Source: Nematostella vectensis
Taxonomy: Eukaryota > Cnidaria > Anthozoa > Actiniaria > Edwardsiidae
DNA length: 64,000 nt
Reading direction: 5' to 3'
Assembly (NCBI RefSeq): GCF_932526225.1
Contig: NC_064035.1
Location: forward strand, 19,891,969-19,955,968
In this document: positions 22,149 to 35,200 of the stretch, in pieces
Numbering within the stretch: position 1 is the first letter of the stretch
Layout of the letters: each line of letters opens with the position of its first letter
Notes under the pieces: model-generated
Database searches by the model: none
Told to the model about the DNA's origin: nothing
What the model saw: the letters and a program-made list of their open reading frames with translations, nothing else
Program-made: the position numbers and the translations under genes

Positions 22149-25100
22149 TCATTGTGGGGAGGGGCCAGGCTCTCTGTTGAGGTAACCAAGTATACGATCT
22201 AGCTGCACCATGTCATCTGGTGGGATAGGTGACGAAGATAGTGATGCAGCAACATCTGGGATCGGACCAGGAGAGCTGGACACCTACACACAAGACACAT
22301 AACTTGATATGCATAATAAAAAGAGGCACAGAAGCTCAGTTGTGGTGTACACTGTCTGCTCTATCAAACTCAGTGTTATGTATAATGTTATGTATACTAT
22401 AATGTGAAACTTTGCCATAATTATACTCTTGGTATTTTTAATCTGCTTAAAACTGGTACTCGACTATGCCAAATTTTAATCTTTAGTCTTCATTCATTAC
22501 TCTGGTTAATGAACACGACTATTTGGGGATTTTGGTTTATTCTTAGTATTTTGGGGTATAGAATTCAGGGTGGTAAGGTCCCATCATTGGGGTATGAAAT
22601 TTTGGCTATACTGTATTTGAACCTCATCACATATACCTCCCCCTGGACATTCTTCACAACAATCAAAGGACATAATAACTAGAAATCTAAGGCAAGAAGG
22701 GGAAGCTATTTTGCCGATCAACCCCATGAAGGTCTTTCAGATTAGTTTTGTATCCCTTGATCATTGAAGTACCTCCGGGAAGTCATTACTGGACACAGCA
22801 GCAGGCTCTTCATCAGGGTCATATATCAGCACCTCAGCTGCAATATCAGGGAGGCCATACGGCTCTGGCAACATCCTTGGGTTAGAAGACACACCCTCCC
22901 CTGGCATTACCAAGCAACAAACAAACAAACATGAATGAAACAACAACAAAAAATAGCATTGTGGATCTAAATCACAGCATTGCTTATCTACAATGTGCAA
23001 TTATTTAAGTTTAATGTTGCACTGAGGCCTAGCAGGAAAGTAAATGTCCAAAGTGCATATAATTATATGAATATGAGAATACAGTACATGACTCTCTTTT
23101 TGAGCAAACAAATCAAATCTATAAAACAGTGAAACAAAACATAAATAAATGGAGGTAGCCTTGTAATCATCAACTTTTATGCCCATACCTAATGGTATAG
23201 AGTTAGATCTTTGAACCCTACAGTATGTTCCAGGCATCTTTCTTGAAAATCTCTGAGCTTGGAAATCAAATGAGGACGGGGCGTTAGAAGAAGGGCCAGA
23301 AGATCCATAGGAGAACTTGCGCTTAGAGTTGCTGACCATGTATAGAGTATCAGGGATGCTTTTCCCCATGTGCAACATTCTCTGCTGGATGAGATCCAGC
23401 TCAGCATCTTGTCGCTCTTGTAAAATGCTCTGCAAAGAAAAAGAAAAATATTACAGCAAAAGCCCAAGCAAGTAAATAAGTACAAACCAGAGTATAAACA
23501 AGTAAATAAAGACAAACAAAAGCCTGAGCAAGTAAATCAGTATAAACAAAAGCAAAGCAAATAAATATGTACAAACAAAAGACAAAGCAAATAAATAAGT
23601 ACAAACAAAAGCCTAAGCATGTAAATCAGTACAAACAAAAGACAAAGCAAATAAATAAGTACAAACAAAAGACAAAGCAAATAAATAAGTACAAGCAAAA
23701 GCCCAAGCAAGTAAATCAGTATAAACAAAAGACAAAGCAAATAAATAAGTACAAACAAAAGACAAAGCAGCCAAGTAAATCAGTACAAACAAAAGACAAA
23801 GCAAGTAAATAAGTACAAAACAAAAGACAAAGCAAGTAAATAAGTACAAACAAAAGACAAAGCAAATAAATAAGTACAAACAAAAGCTCAAGCAAGTAAA
23901 TAAGTATAAACAATATACAAATCAAATAAATGAGAACAAACAAAAGACAAAGCAAGTAAATAAGTACAAACAAAAGAAAAAGCAAGTAAATAAGTACAAA
24001 CAAAAGCCCAAGCAAGTAAATCAGTACAAACAAAAGCCTAAGCAAGTAAATCAGTACAAACAAAAGACAAAGAAATAAATAAGTACAAACAAAAGACAAA
24101 GCAAGTAAATAAGTACAAACGAAAGCCCAAGCAAGTAAATCAGTATAAAAAAAGACAAAGCAAGTAAATAAGTACAAACAAAAGCCCAAGCAAGTAAATC
24201 AGTACAAACAAGACAAAGCAAAAGTATAAAAGTTTGTAAAAACAAAACTATAAGCAAGTAAATAAGTACTAACAAAAGCCCAAGCAAGTTAAAGTATAAA
24301 CAAAGGTATGAGCAACTAAATAATTATAAACATTTTAAAAAAGGGAGGGGGCAAAAATGAAGGTATGTTGGAAAGCTGTTCAGTTGTTTCAGTGATCAAA
24401 GCAGTGATCAATGATGTGAGACAGCAGAAAATGACAGCAGTTTAGGTTTTGTTTGGAAGTAAAAAACACCATGACTTCCATCATACGAAGGGGGCCAAAG
24501 TACAGTAGCCAACATAGCTACAGTACATTTAACATTTTGTTAAGAGAGGGAGAGGGGTATACTCACTTTAGCCTCTTGGTAATAGGGGAGAAACAACCTT
24601 GGTCTGGTAAAGTCCTTGTCATTTTTACGCCTCATCCAGGGGCAACGAGGATAGAAGCTCCCTTGTCCAATATCGAGAGGCATCCCCTGTTTGATTAATC
24701 CTCTTGCTAGGGCATTTTCCAAGACCTCACACTGAGGAGGGATAATGTGCTGGACTCGAACATGTTCAACCAGACCAGCTAACTCTCTTTTCAAGGCTTT
24801 GTTATCAATGTCCTTGATTTTCACACTTCTTTTTCCATCCATGATGACTGAATTTATGCAGAAAGATGCAGACCGTCTTAAAACATGACCTACAATATAT
24901 AGTTTAATGTCATTGCTCATTTGAGAGCAAGGATCTGAATCTGTGCATGGTTTTTGATAATGTCTACGGGTCTTCCTGGATTTATAGGTAAAACTCTTCA
25001 GTCAATTCAGTCAATCAGAAAAAAACAAGCAATACAAAGTTTGTGAAGCAATGAAAGTCCATTCCATTTAAAATGGTAAAATCATCAAGCTTTTCATACA

Positions 25101-27993
25101 AACAAAAAATGCACAGGGGCGCAGGGTCAAAATTTTGTTACACTAAAATTGATCAAATGCAAACCAATACTTGGATGCTTGCATCTTCAAGAGAGAAATG
25201 TCCTGTTCATGTCCTGAATGTCCTCCGCAAAACACTAAATCTTTTTCTAGCCCAAGAGGAGGGGAAGGGGTATGGGATATTGCATTATTTGCATGTAGCA
25301 CTTTCCTAGGCAGCCCAAGAGGGGGGGGAGTTAACGGAATTGTTTGCAGGTACTGTACAATAGCAGTTTCCTAGGCAGACCAAGGGAAGGGGGTTAACCC
25401 CACTTTGCCCTCCCGCTAGATCTGCTTAACTGCTTCACCAAAAGAAAAAGCGTCCACTGAAATATTAACAATTTTTGGTTAACCCCAGAAGTCTAGGTTT
25501 TATCATCATCTTCATAGTACACGAAATCAAGAAAACCACCCAGCATGTACCTTGTAGTGCTGTCATTCTCTGAGCAACCTGACTCTCTCCCCATCTGATA
25601 ACAGCAGCAAGAATGTCTTGTTCACAGGCTTGAATGAAGTCTGATTGAATGGCCCTCTGAAGATAGAGCTTGGGTATCTTTGTGAACACCTCACTGCGCA
25701 TGATGGTGGTGAACTCCTCAAGTAAGTACTGTTCTGCTTGTTTGGCCACCCATTGAGAGCCATGGGGCTTTGCACTCCACTCTAGCGTAACCAGCAGTGA
25801 GGCAGGTGACAGCTCTTCCACTATGATGTCCTCACAGCCTGATTGACAACAATCACATAAATTACATAAAAAGAGCAAAGTACTAATTGTTTAGAAACGT
25901 GCAAAAATGTATAATAGCCTGATAATCTAAATTATTGTCATAGCTTTTTTTTTTCTCTGAGAAAATGATGACACCACCAGGTCTCATTAGCAAAATCCTT
26001 TGTAAACCAAAAAGCTTCTGGTCAGTTTTAGAAATGAAAGGATGTCACGAGGAAGATCTGTTCTCTTCAGAGGGTCGTTAAGTGGGCAGGGGAGTTGACT
26101 AAATATGTTGCAGAGCTGTAGAAGGCTTGAAATATTGGGGGCACATTTAGAAAATATTGGGGCACATTTAGAAAATATTGGGGGCACATTTAGAAAATTT
26201 TGGGGGCACATTTAGAAAATATCGGTGACACATTTAGAAAATATTGGGGGCACATTTAGAAAATATTGGGGACACATTTAGAAAATATTGGGGACACATT
26301 TAGAAAATATCGGGGGCACATTTAGAAAATATTGGGGGCAGATGCCCCTATTGTTCCACCCCCTGCTACAGCTCTGTGTTTTAATTGCCATTATTTGTAG
26401 AGCTCCTTTATACATACTGTACCTCACTCTAGTGTAGCACAATCAATAACAAACTTGCAAAAAAAATCATCGATACTTCCACAAATATAAGAATCTACAA
26501 AAAAGAACAGCTATGCCAGGAGCATAGATCTTATCATTTCTTCCCTTTTTAATCTGTGCCGATATTCTGAAGAATTTTGGATATATACTGTATATCTTTT
26601 GTTTTAAATTATGTAAAATTAAAGGTAGAAGAAAATTTGTTAATTATTTAAATATTATTGTAAGATAATCGAGCAACAAAATCACCCAGCTTGTTTCATA
26701 ACAAAAAAAGTTGACAAAGTTTGTTATAGAAAGTAAAAGGTTGTTCTTATTTTCACAACAAAATACATGAATGTATTTCTACCAGCCTCTCGCATTGAAA
26801 TGACATCAACACATCTCAAGCTGCGTCTCTGAAGCTCGTGATTGGTTGAAAGCAAGACAGGTTAGATAATTTAGTTGCTCATATTACTGCAGCTTTAAAA
26901 AAAATCACATTTTGAAGTCACAAACAAAAAATAACACACCTTGTGCAAGAAGATCAAAGTCAATAAACCTTGCAACTTCAAACACTTCCATAGCAACCTC
27001 TGCAGTGGTAAGAAGCTTATGGGTCTCCAAGCCATGACCTCTTTCTTCCTCTGATGTCCATTTCACCACTGCTGACAGGTCAAAGGAGTCTGTGTACATA
27101 CACTGTAGTACGACTCTTGCATACTGGCGCGGAAAAACCCGCTCATCTAAAAGTAGCTTAAGAACACCACTTTCATTTAACACAGGAAAACTACTGTCTT
27201 TCTTTAGTAAAAGTGACCTAAAATAAGGTGAACGGGCGCATAATACTGCTTTATGGCATGGCACTTCAAAACAAGTTTCAGTTACAGAGCTATCAACAGG
27301 TAACTCCGAAAGGTTGAACCCTTGGAAAACCAACAATGTGTCAGAATGATCAGCATTGTAAAGAAGACATTTAAGATCTTGTTCCAAAACATTTGGGGTA
27401 CCAAAATCATCACCAAGTTGAATAAGGAGTTCCAAACTATCAAGACCAGAATTCTGGCTGAGAAAATCTCCAGTATAGAGGTATTGAAGCAACGACGCAA
27501 ACATTCCTGTTGATATCTCTTCAACTGGTATATCAACTGAGTATGTTAGTGGTTGGTTACTCTCATCACTGAACATATCCTTGAAATAGGAACACCTGGC
27601 AGAGAGAATAGCTTTGTTTGCATGAAATCTCGAACCGCTGTAAAGCAACACAACATCTGAACAATAGGCATTTTCCAGTAATTCTTGGAAGTCTTTTTTG
27701 AGTGAGGACACTGGTTGACGGCAGATACTACTCTGTGTTATGGAGTCCTTTTGAGCAATAAGGGCCTCATACTCGTCCACAAGCTCAGTGATTTCTTGTG
27801 TGCTCCAGTTCTCAATAAGATCCTTGAGTACTTTGCCATGATCCAAAGTACGATACGGACCACGACTACGCAAGAGCCTTCTCCGAAGGTTTATCAATTT
27901 TGGAAAGCGTCTTTTTCTTTCATCACTTGTCCATCGTAAGTGAGTTGTTGGTGACTGAGATGCAGCGTTTTGATCAGAAGGGGCAGCACCCAT
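22149..27993 (-). CDS. BTBD7: BTBD7-like double BTB/POZ protein
   Basis: Six coding exons: 27993-26940, 25838-25551, 24889-24567, 23429-23189, 22900-22773 and 22283-22149; all have GT/AG borders and phases agree, giving 722 aa. Start chosen at 27993: it is the first in-frame ATG (the next codon upstream that could be read as a start is TTG) and gives MGAAPS, an N-myristoylation-type start as in vertebrate BTBD7 (MGANAS). Domains: BTB1 at about 110-210 (CSDVVLL, HANKAILSARCSYFKDMF), BTB2 at about 215-330 (CHKAVLCARSPYFRSLL), then BACK-like helical regions (AIQSDFIQACEQDILAAVIR, FTRPRLFLPYYQEAK, PDTLYMV). Vertebrate BTBD7 is about 1130 aa and acts in epithelial branching; this protein lacks most of the long C-terminal tail. 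Exon 6 is inferred from a phase-0 junction and a Pro/Ser-rich frame ending in TGA. A 5' UTR intron (28458-28095) is likely. The function here is by analogy. Confidence 0.9.
23450..24310. repeat. 30-bp minisatellite in BTBD7 intron 3
   Basis: About 28 copies of a unit containing ACAAACAAAAGACAAAGCAA and ATAAATAAGT. On the gene's strand the unit is a T/C-rich tract (TTTGCTTTGTCTTTTGTTTG), and the array ends about 20 bp from the exon 4 acceptor at 23430, so it supplies an extended series of polypyrimidine-like tracts before a 3' splice site. The long open frames here are repeat artefacts. Confidence 0.93.
26130..26345. repeat. 21-22-bp tandem repeat in BTBD7 intron 1
   Basis: About ten copies of GGGGGCACATTTAGAAAATA with the joining T/TT. 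No exon resemblance seen. Confidence 0.9.
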
Positions 27994-29226
27994 TATTAGA
28001 AATTTCAATTACAGTTATAAACATTTTCGTCATAATCTTCTTGTTTGGAAACAAACATTGTGACTTGTCGCTGGCACCGTCATCTTATTATCATCTATTG
28101 AAAAAACAATATAACATTAGAGAGACTGTCAGGTCTTGATTTCTGTATATATGAGTATTAACCACAATACTTTATTAGTTACTTAAATATTAGCAAAACA
28201 AAGTTGTTAGTTTAGTTGTAAACAAATGCTGATTACAAAATTCACGCGATCGCTTTTACGGTAAGTTTTGGTTAGTTTGAGACACGATGTCAACATATCG
28301 AAAAGCAACACTTCCTTCTAGTTTTGTCCTTGTTTCGCTGTTATATACGTAAATTTTGTGCAATGACAAGATGCAGGCCAAGTTGTGATCCTTTGCGACG
28401 AAGTCCAAAATCGTTCTTTATCTAGACTCAAATCAACAAAAGAAACAGCGAGACTTACCGGATGAAATGAATAATATTAATAAACTTTCGATGCCTAAAC
28501 CATTTGTATACATTCTACATCCTTTTAAAGCTTCTATGGATACGAAATTTGTTGTTTCTATCGAGGAAAGACGAAAGTTAATGACCATAATCTGAAATCT
28601 TCCAGAGTCCAGAGGAATGAATGATTGAACATAATAACGCTCGATAACATGCGACCGCGCCTGCATCAAAGCTCGTCGGGGAGCACTCGGAGACTGCTCG
28701 GAATATTTGTTTGCCCTGTGGTGTCGTGCACAAAATAACGCGTTTCTTTTTTCTTTAACTTGTTTTTCTGGAAATATTTTAGATATCCGATCTCTGAAAT
28801 AAACAGCTTTAAGAAATCTATAGCTACCTAGTCAAGTCAATTGTATTTTTTTTCTTTGTCGTTAACTGGGGCTATATGTATGGTCTATATGGTAAAAGTG
28901 TATACCGTGAAATGTTATGATAAATCGCATGTTATTGTGACTGAGCAAGTTATTCATTAACCTTGTTGATAACTGATAGCTATTTGAGTAACTTGTCATG
29001 CTAAGTCAATATTTAGTATCCCCATGACGTGCGCTTCGCGACAAAGCATATCAGCGTTGCGTCGAATACTTGTTGGTCTATAACTACAACTCAAAGAACC
29101 GAGAGGAAACAAACCGAAGAGCGCGGACGAACTTGTTAGTGAGCATAATGTTGGGAACCACATTACTTCTTGTGAGAGTGATTTAGACGGTTTGTTAAGC
29201 AAGTTCCTTCATTGTTCGTGTTAAGC
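27994..29226. promoter_or_regulatory. Divergent promoter region, BTBD7 / lectin receptor
   Basis: 1.2 kb separating two head-to-head genes. On the minus strand a probable BTBD7 5' UTR exon ends at 28459 (CCG|gtaagt) and splices to 28094 (ttttttcaatag|ATGATAATAAG); the leader then holds short upstream ORFs before the start at 27993. No TATA box can be assigned with confidence. Confidence 0.5.
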
Positions 29227-32200
29227 ATGGTGCGAGCTGTTTTGGCCTGCTGGCCTCTTGTATTGTTTCTTGCATTGTTTTGCTCGCGTGCAAGAGCTGG
29301 TGAGTAAAAATACTTATTTTACTTATTTTAAGTGAATTTCAAGGAGATTTGTAATAGTTATTGCAGTATAATCGCTTTTGCAGGAGGAAGTCAAGGAAGT
29401 CGATTTTGTGACGTTCGCTTTAAACATAGTCGCAATGCCCGCAATGTGAAACGAACATGGAGGAGTACTTCATTCTTCTCTTTACTCTATCTTAGTTCTG
29501 TTAGGAAATTGAGCCCACAACTCGTATGAGAAAGCGAATATTTTGCGGCCAGCATGGTAAACTAAACTTTGTTGTCAGATGTTTTCTGATGTTTACTTTC
29601 AGTTAATAATCGTTTCCAGCCTTTTGACGGCTGTCGTGCAATTATCAATACCTTGTAATCTGTTCTCCGTATATTTGAACAGCAATCTTATCTATCCGAA
29701 TTTCAATGAATCGATTTTTTCTTAGAATTTCAAAACTTTATTGCGAAAGCCGAGAAAACAATTTTATAATAAACACAGACAATTTGAAACATAAAAAAAA
29801 AGATTTTACACCTTAAAAATATCGAAAACTTTCGTCCAAAATCATGTTTCACACTTTAAAGATCAAAGATTGCGGATTTCGATTTTTTAGGAGCATATAA
29901 AAGCTATGCTTGAATAAGCCTGGATTATTTTTGGTGCTCCCCCAGCGCTCATTAAATTTTTCTTGTACCAAAGGGAGCTTATGCGGGAAGGCGCATATTT
30001 TTAAAAAGCCATTTTTACAACGTACAGGCAGTACGTTTTCGTCTCTTTCCTTCTAATGTCGCATTTTCCGTCAAATTCTATAAAGTGCAAAACATTCAGA
30101 CGAGGCACTTATTCGGGTGAGGCGCTTATTCATTGTCATCTTATTAGAGGGTCCTGAGGGGTAATACGGGAGCCGGGATTCGCCTTATTTTGGGCCGGGA
30201 AAACGGGATTAGGGTTACTGGGAACGGGATTTGTCTACCGGGAACGATAATCAACGGGAACGGAATTTTTCAAATCTGTTCTTGTTTATGCTGAAAACGT
30301 TGTTAATCTATATAATTTTTCGCATTTTAAGAGCTTTTTGATAGCATCAAACTTCAAACCTTGCTGCTCAGCGGAAGTCACTTCCTAGGACTCCTAACCC
30401 TTTAAAATTTAGGCCCTCTTTTCAGCCCCCCCCCCCCCCCCCCCCCTATAATATACAGTATAGCCACCGGGATTTTGCGAAAATAATGGCCGGGAAACGG
30501 GATTGGGACCCACCCTTCAGGACCCTGTTATTAGGCGAGGCGCGTATTCATTGTTATCCTATTAGGCGAGGCGCTTATTCGAGGGAGGCATTTCATTTAT
30601 TCTAGCAATTACGTTGTTTTGTTTTCAGAAAATGATAAACGAATCTATACCAACAAGAAGCCTGTCTACAAAAAACGTGGAGAATGCGTTACCTTCAAGG
30701 CGTCACACTACTTTTCCCTGAAACCTGGAGCATCGTACGCATGGTATAAGTACGCTGTACAACTACCACAAGGCACTACCAATACTACAACCGTTAGCAA
30801 AAACACCTTGTCAATCAGGAACGTGTTACCACGTGACACCGCACAGTACCAAGCGGAGGTGGATACTAAGGGAGGGAGGGAGGTGACACGATACTGGCTA
30901 ACAGTGAAAGGTATGCCATAAAGTACCGTCCATGTTTCTCTTGTTTGGGAGCCATCTATATTTACCATCTTTGTCTTACACTTACAGGCTGTGAAATCAA
31001 CGAAAGGAAGACTGCTTTTAGTGATTGCAAAGTAGCATGCGAAGGTAGCCCTTTGATATTTTTTCCTGTATTCTCCCATAGATGCAGTCCAGCAGATACT
31101 GTCAGTACGGCGGCCCAAATTAGAAATTTTTTTCGTTTAATTCACAGCTTGAAATCAAAAGAAAGTTCGATCAAAAAACATTGCAAATAAAAGAACCCGG
31201 AATTTCACAGAAACTTCATTATTCGATTACCATAGTACAACAAAACCAACCAGGAGCGTAAATTTTCCCGCCCCTTTACCGCGCACTGTATCTCGGGATT
31301 CAGGCCTTGGTCTAATCTCATTATCCACACAAATGTGTCACGTCAGGACGTACCGTTTGTATCTCCATAGAAATGTGTCTAAAGGACTGGTCCTACTTTA
31401 ACGGGAAGTGCTTCAGGTACTTCTCCGAGCCCAAGACATGGGAGGAAGCGCACGGGTTCTGTCAGGGTAACGGTGCGAAACTGGCAACTATCGACAACCA
31501 AGAGGAGAATGAGTAAGTATCTCTGAAGATAAGCTCGTTGGAGGAAACCTTTAAAAAAGTAGACGGGGATCAGGCCCGCACCCATAGGGGGGGGGGGGGG
31601 GGTGCAGGGGGTGCGGTGCGAACGCACCCCCCTACAACGGCCGAAGGTCCAATTTCGGTTCTCAATAGACGTGCTATTTGTAGACAAAGCTATGAAGCAT
31701 AAGCTATATCACTCTGGTATGTAGCCAAATCCTATCAATCCCAATTTCGCACCCCCCCCCCCATGAAAAATCCTGGGTACGGGCCTATCTATTAGGGTAC
31801 AAAATTTCGACCTACTACTATCCCTTAGGGGGGTGGAAGGATTAAAGGATTTTTTTAGGCTATAAAATACGACCAACCGCTATTTCTTATGGTGTGTTAT
31901 ATCTCTTAATGTTAAAAATGCCTTCGACCACACCCAATTTTCTATGCTTTAGGGGTTAGAATATTTGTTGACCACACCCAAAGTGCTATCCCCCAGGGTT
32001 AAAATTGATTTTGCCCATGATTACCCCCGTATGTTTTTTATCGGAGTCCCCCTCCCCAGGCTGAACCATAGTGCTAGCACATCTGTGACTGCAAATTTAT
32101 TCCCCTAGTTTCGTTGGCCATCTACTCAAGTCTGGTGAAGGTGGTTGGATAGGACTGAATGACAAATCACAAGAGGCGCATTACATCTGGAGCTACGAGA

Positions 32201-35200
32201 AGTACGCAAGACCGACCTTCTTCGCGTGGGATAAGCAGGAGCCGAATAACTTCAACAGCGGGTGCAACAAGGAAAACTGCGTGGAGCTCAAGTGGCGGAC
32301 GAAGAGGTGGAATGACGCCGTGTGTAACGCGCAATTTCAGTTTGTTTGCGAGATCTACTCAAAGCAAGGTAAACATCGACCAAAAACTTTGCGTCAACGC
32401 GATAGGTCATCCGAGAATAGAAAATGCTCGTTTCAGTCATTGGGAATCCTAGGGGAGAGGGACGGGGTGAACTTTGATAGGTCTGTACGCGTAGCTAAGG
32501 CCCCAGTGTATCTAGGTCTTTGCGCGTTTGAAACCGTATAAATATCCGAATGAGCCTTGGAGGGCCGTGATAGACATCGAAAAACTGGGAAGGGCACGAT
32601 AAAAGGGACATCAAAAACACAATGTAACACTATGACACATGAGTTACCCGCGCACTAAAAGGTAAGCAATAACCAGGTTCAAAGCCCTGTCTTAGACGGT
32701 CACGTCACGCACAGCTCTTACAGTGTCGTAGGGTGAAAAAAATTGAGGTCTTTTCTGGCGCCTTTGGTCTTGGGAGGCTCCAAGCAGAGATGAAGCGTCA
32801 TGCATGTGTATAGACTTCATTTGTTTGCAGCCAAAAATAAACTAAGGCTTACGTTTTCATGTACTATTTCATGTACTATTTCAAATGAAAATGCGTACAA
32901 AGGAACAGGAAGCAACAGATTTGGTTCATTTGCAAGCATATGTGTTTGGGCTATGATGGCCTTATTAGGTACGCAAAACTTTGCTCAGCGATTTACCATA
33001 CCATGCCCACTATGGCATTTTATTTGGGAGAAAGGGGGCCAGTCACCAGTCATTCCTTGCATTTACTTGCGGGTGGCAGTCATCATCTTGGCTTTCATAA
33101 AATCACAAATCAGGGCCTTAGCACAAATCAGGGCGTTAGCACGAATCAGGGCGTTAGCACAAATTAGGGCCTTAGCACGAATCAGGGCCTTAGCACAAAC
33201 CAGGACCTTAGCACGAATCAGGGCCTTAGCACAAATCAGGGCCTTAGCACGAATCAGGGCCTTAGCACGAATCAGGGCGTTAGCACAAATTAGGGCCTTA
33301 GCACGAATCAGGGCCTTAGCACAAACCAGGACCTTAGCACGAATCAGGGCCTTAGCACAAATCAGGGCCTTAGCACGAATCAGGGCCTTAGCACAAATAA
33401 GAGCCTTAGCACAAATCAGGGCCTTAGCACGAATCAGGGCCTTAGCACAAATGAGGGCCTTAGCACAAATCAGGGCCTTAGCACGAATCAGGGCGTTAGC
33501 ACAAATCAGGGCGTTAGCACAAATCAGGGCGTTAGCACAAATCAGGGCCTTAGCACGAATCAGGGCCTTAGCACGAATCAGGGCCTTAGCACAAATCAGG
33601 GCCTTAGCACGAATCAGGGCCTTAGCACAAATCAGGGCCTTAGCACAAATCAGGGCCTTAGCACAAATCAGGGCCTTAGCACGAATCAGGGCCTTAGCAC
33701 AAATCAGGGCCTTAGCACAAATCAGGGCCTTAGCACAAATCAGGGCCTTAGCACAAATCAGGGCCTTAGCACAAATCAGGGCCTTAGCACAAATCAGGGC
33801 CTTAGCACGAATCAGGGCCTTAGCACAAATCAGGGCCTTAGCACAAATCAGGGCCTTAGCACAAATCAGGGCGTTAGCACGAATCAGGGCGTTAGCACAA
33901 ATCAGGGCCTTAGCACAAATCAGGGCCTTAGCACGAATCAGGGCGTTAGCACAAATCAGGGCCTTAGCACAAATCAGGGCCTTAGCAGGGGGTGGTGCAC
34001 TGGGGGCATGTGTCCTCCCATTGTTTTTAAAAATTATAAGGGAATGAGCAGTAGGTTATTTTCTTAACATTTCCGTATTGTGCCCTCAAATCTTACGGTG
34101 CCTGCTACGGCTCTGCAAATCATGTAAAACCCAGATCCATATTTGGAAATGTATTTACGGACTCGCTTGACCATTGCCTCGGTTCGCCTTATTATAGAGA
34201 CGCCCGTCTTGACCCTACTTACGTTTCATACTTGATTCTATCCTAGAAATTCCTGGGTGGAAGTGCAGAGACGACAAATGCTACCAGTACATTCGTGTTG
34301 AGATGGTTTGGGATTTGGCTCAGCTCGAGTGTAAGAAGAAAAACGCCACGTTAGTCACTATTAGGAGCTACTCCGAGAATGAGTTCGTGGCATCCATGAT
34401 CTCCAGTAGCGTGTGGATCGGGCTTAATGACAGAGCGGAAGCAGGTAATTTACGAGTTCATGGCATCAATGATTACCAGTAGCGTGTGGATCGGGCTTAA
34501 TGACAAAGCGGAAGCAGATAATTTATGAGTTCATGGCGTCCATAATCTCCAGTAGCGTGTGGATCGGGCTTAATGACAGAGCGGAAGCAGGTAATTTACG
34601 AGTTCATGGCATCCATGATCTCCAGTAGCGTGTGGATCGGGCTTAATGACAGAGCGGAAGCAGGTAATTTATGAGTTCATGTCATCCATGATCTCCAGTA
34701 GCGTGTGGATCGGGCTTAATGACAAAGCGGAAGCAGATAATTTATGAGTTCATGGCATCCATGATCTCCAGTAGCGTGTGGATCGGGCTTAATGACGGCT
34801 TCTAAGATCTCGAGTAGGGCATCTGTACCCACTAATGATTCATGATGATTTGAAGTAATGATGCATTATGCACGATAGTGGTGATTATGATGGTGATGAT
34901 TAAGGGTTGCTGATATTTTATAATAATGATGGATAGTGGGGGTGATTCTTTTTGGTAATGACGATGATGTTGATGGATAGTGATGGTTCATGATGATGAT
35001 GATTTATGTTATTGATGATGTCGATGACGTAGTTGATGCAGGTGATAGATCGTGGCGGTGGTGTAGGTATTGACTTTGCATGATGATGGGTAATAATAGT
35101 GATGTAGTGTTGCCGGTTTGTTACCCCCTAATGTGTGTACTGTGATACTAGGAACTTACGTGTGGAATGATGTCGGAGTTGACCAGTTCAGCAACAAGGC

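Noticed and set aside
23537-24287. Overlapping hydrophobic ORFs (LFVLIYLLCL repeats) resembling membrane proteins
   Set aside because: T-rich strand of the 30-bp intronic array; the same sequence is open in several frames.
27994-28008. Five-residue N-terminal extension of BTBD7
   Set aside because: The upstream start codon is TTG, not ATG; the ATG at 27993 gives the family-like MGxxxS start.
32800-34047. 415-codon ORF with IRALAQ repeats
   Set aside because: Produced by an 18-bp minisatellite whose unit is a multiple of three; it lies in an intron of the lectin gene.
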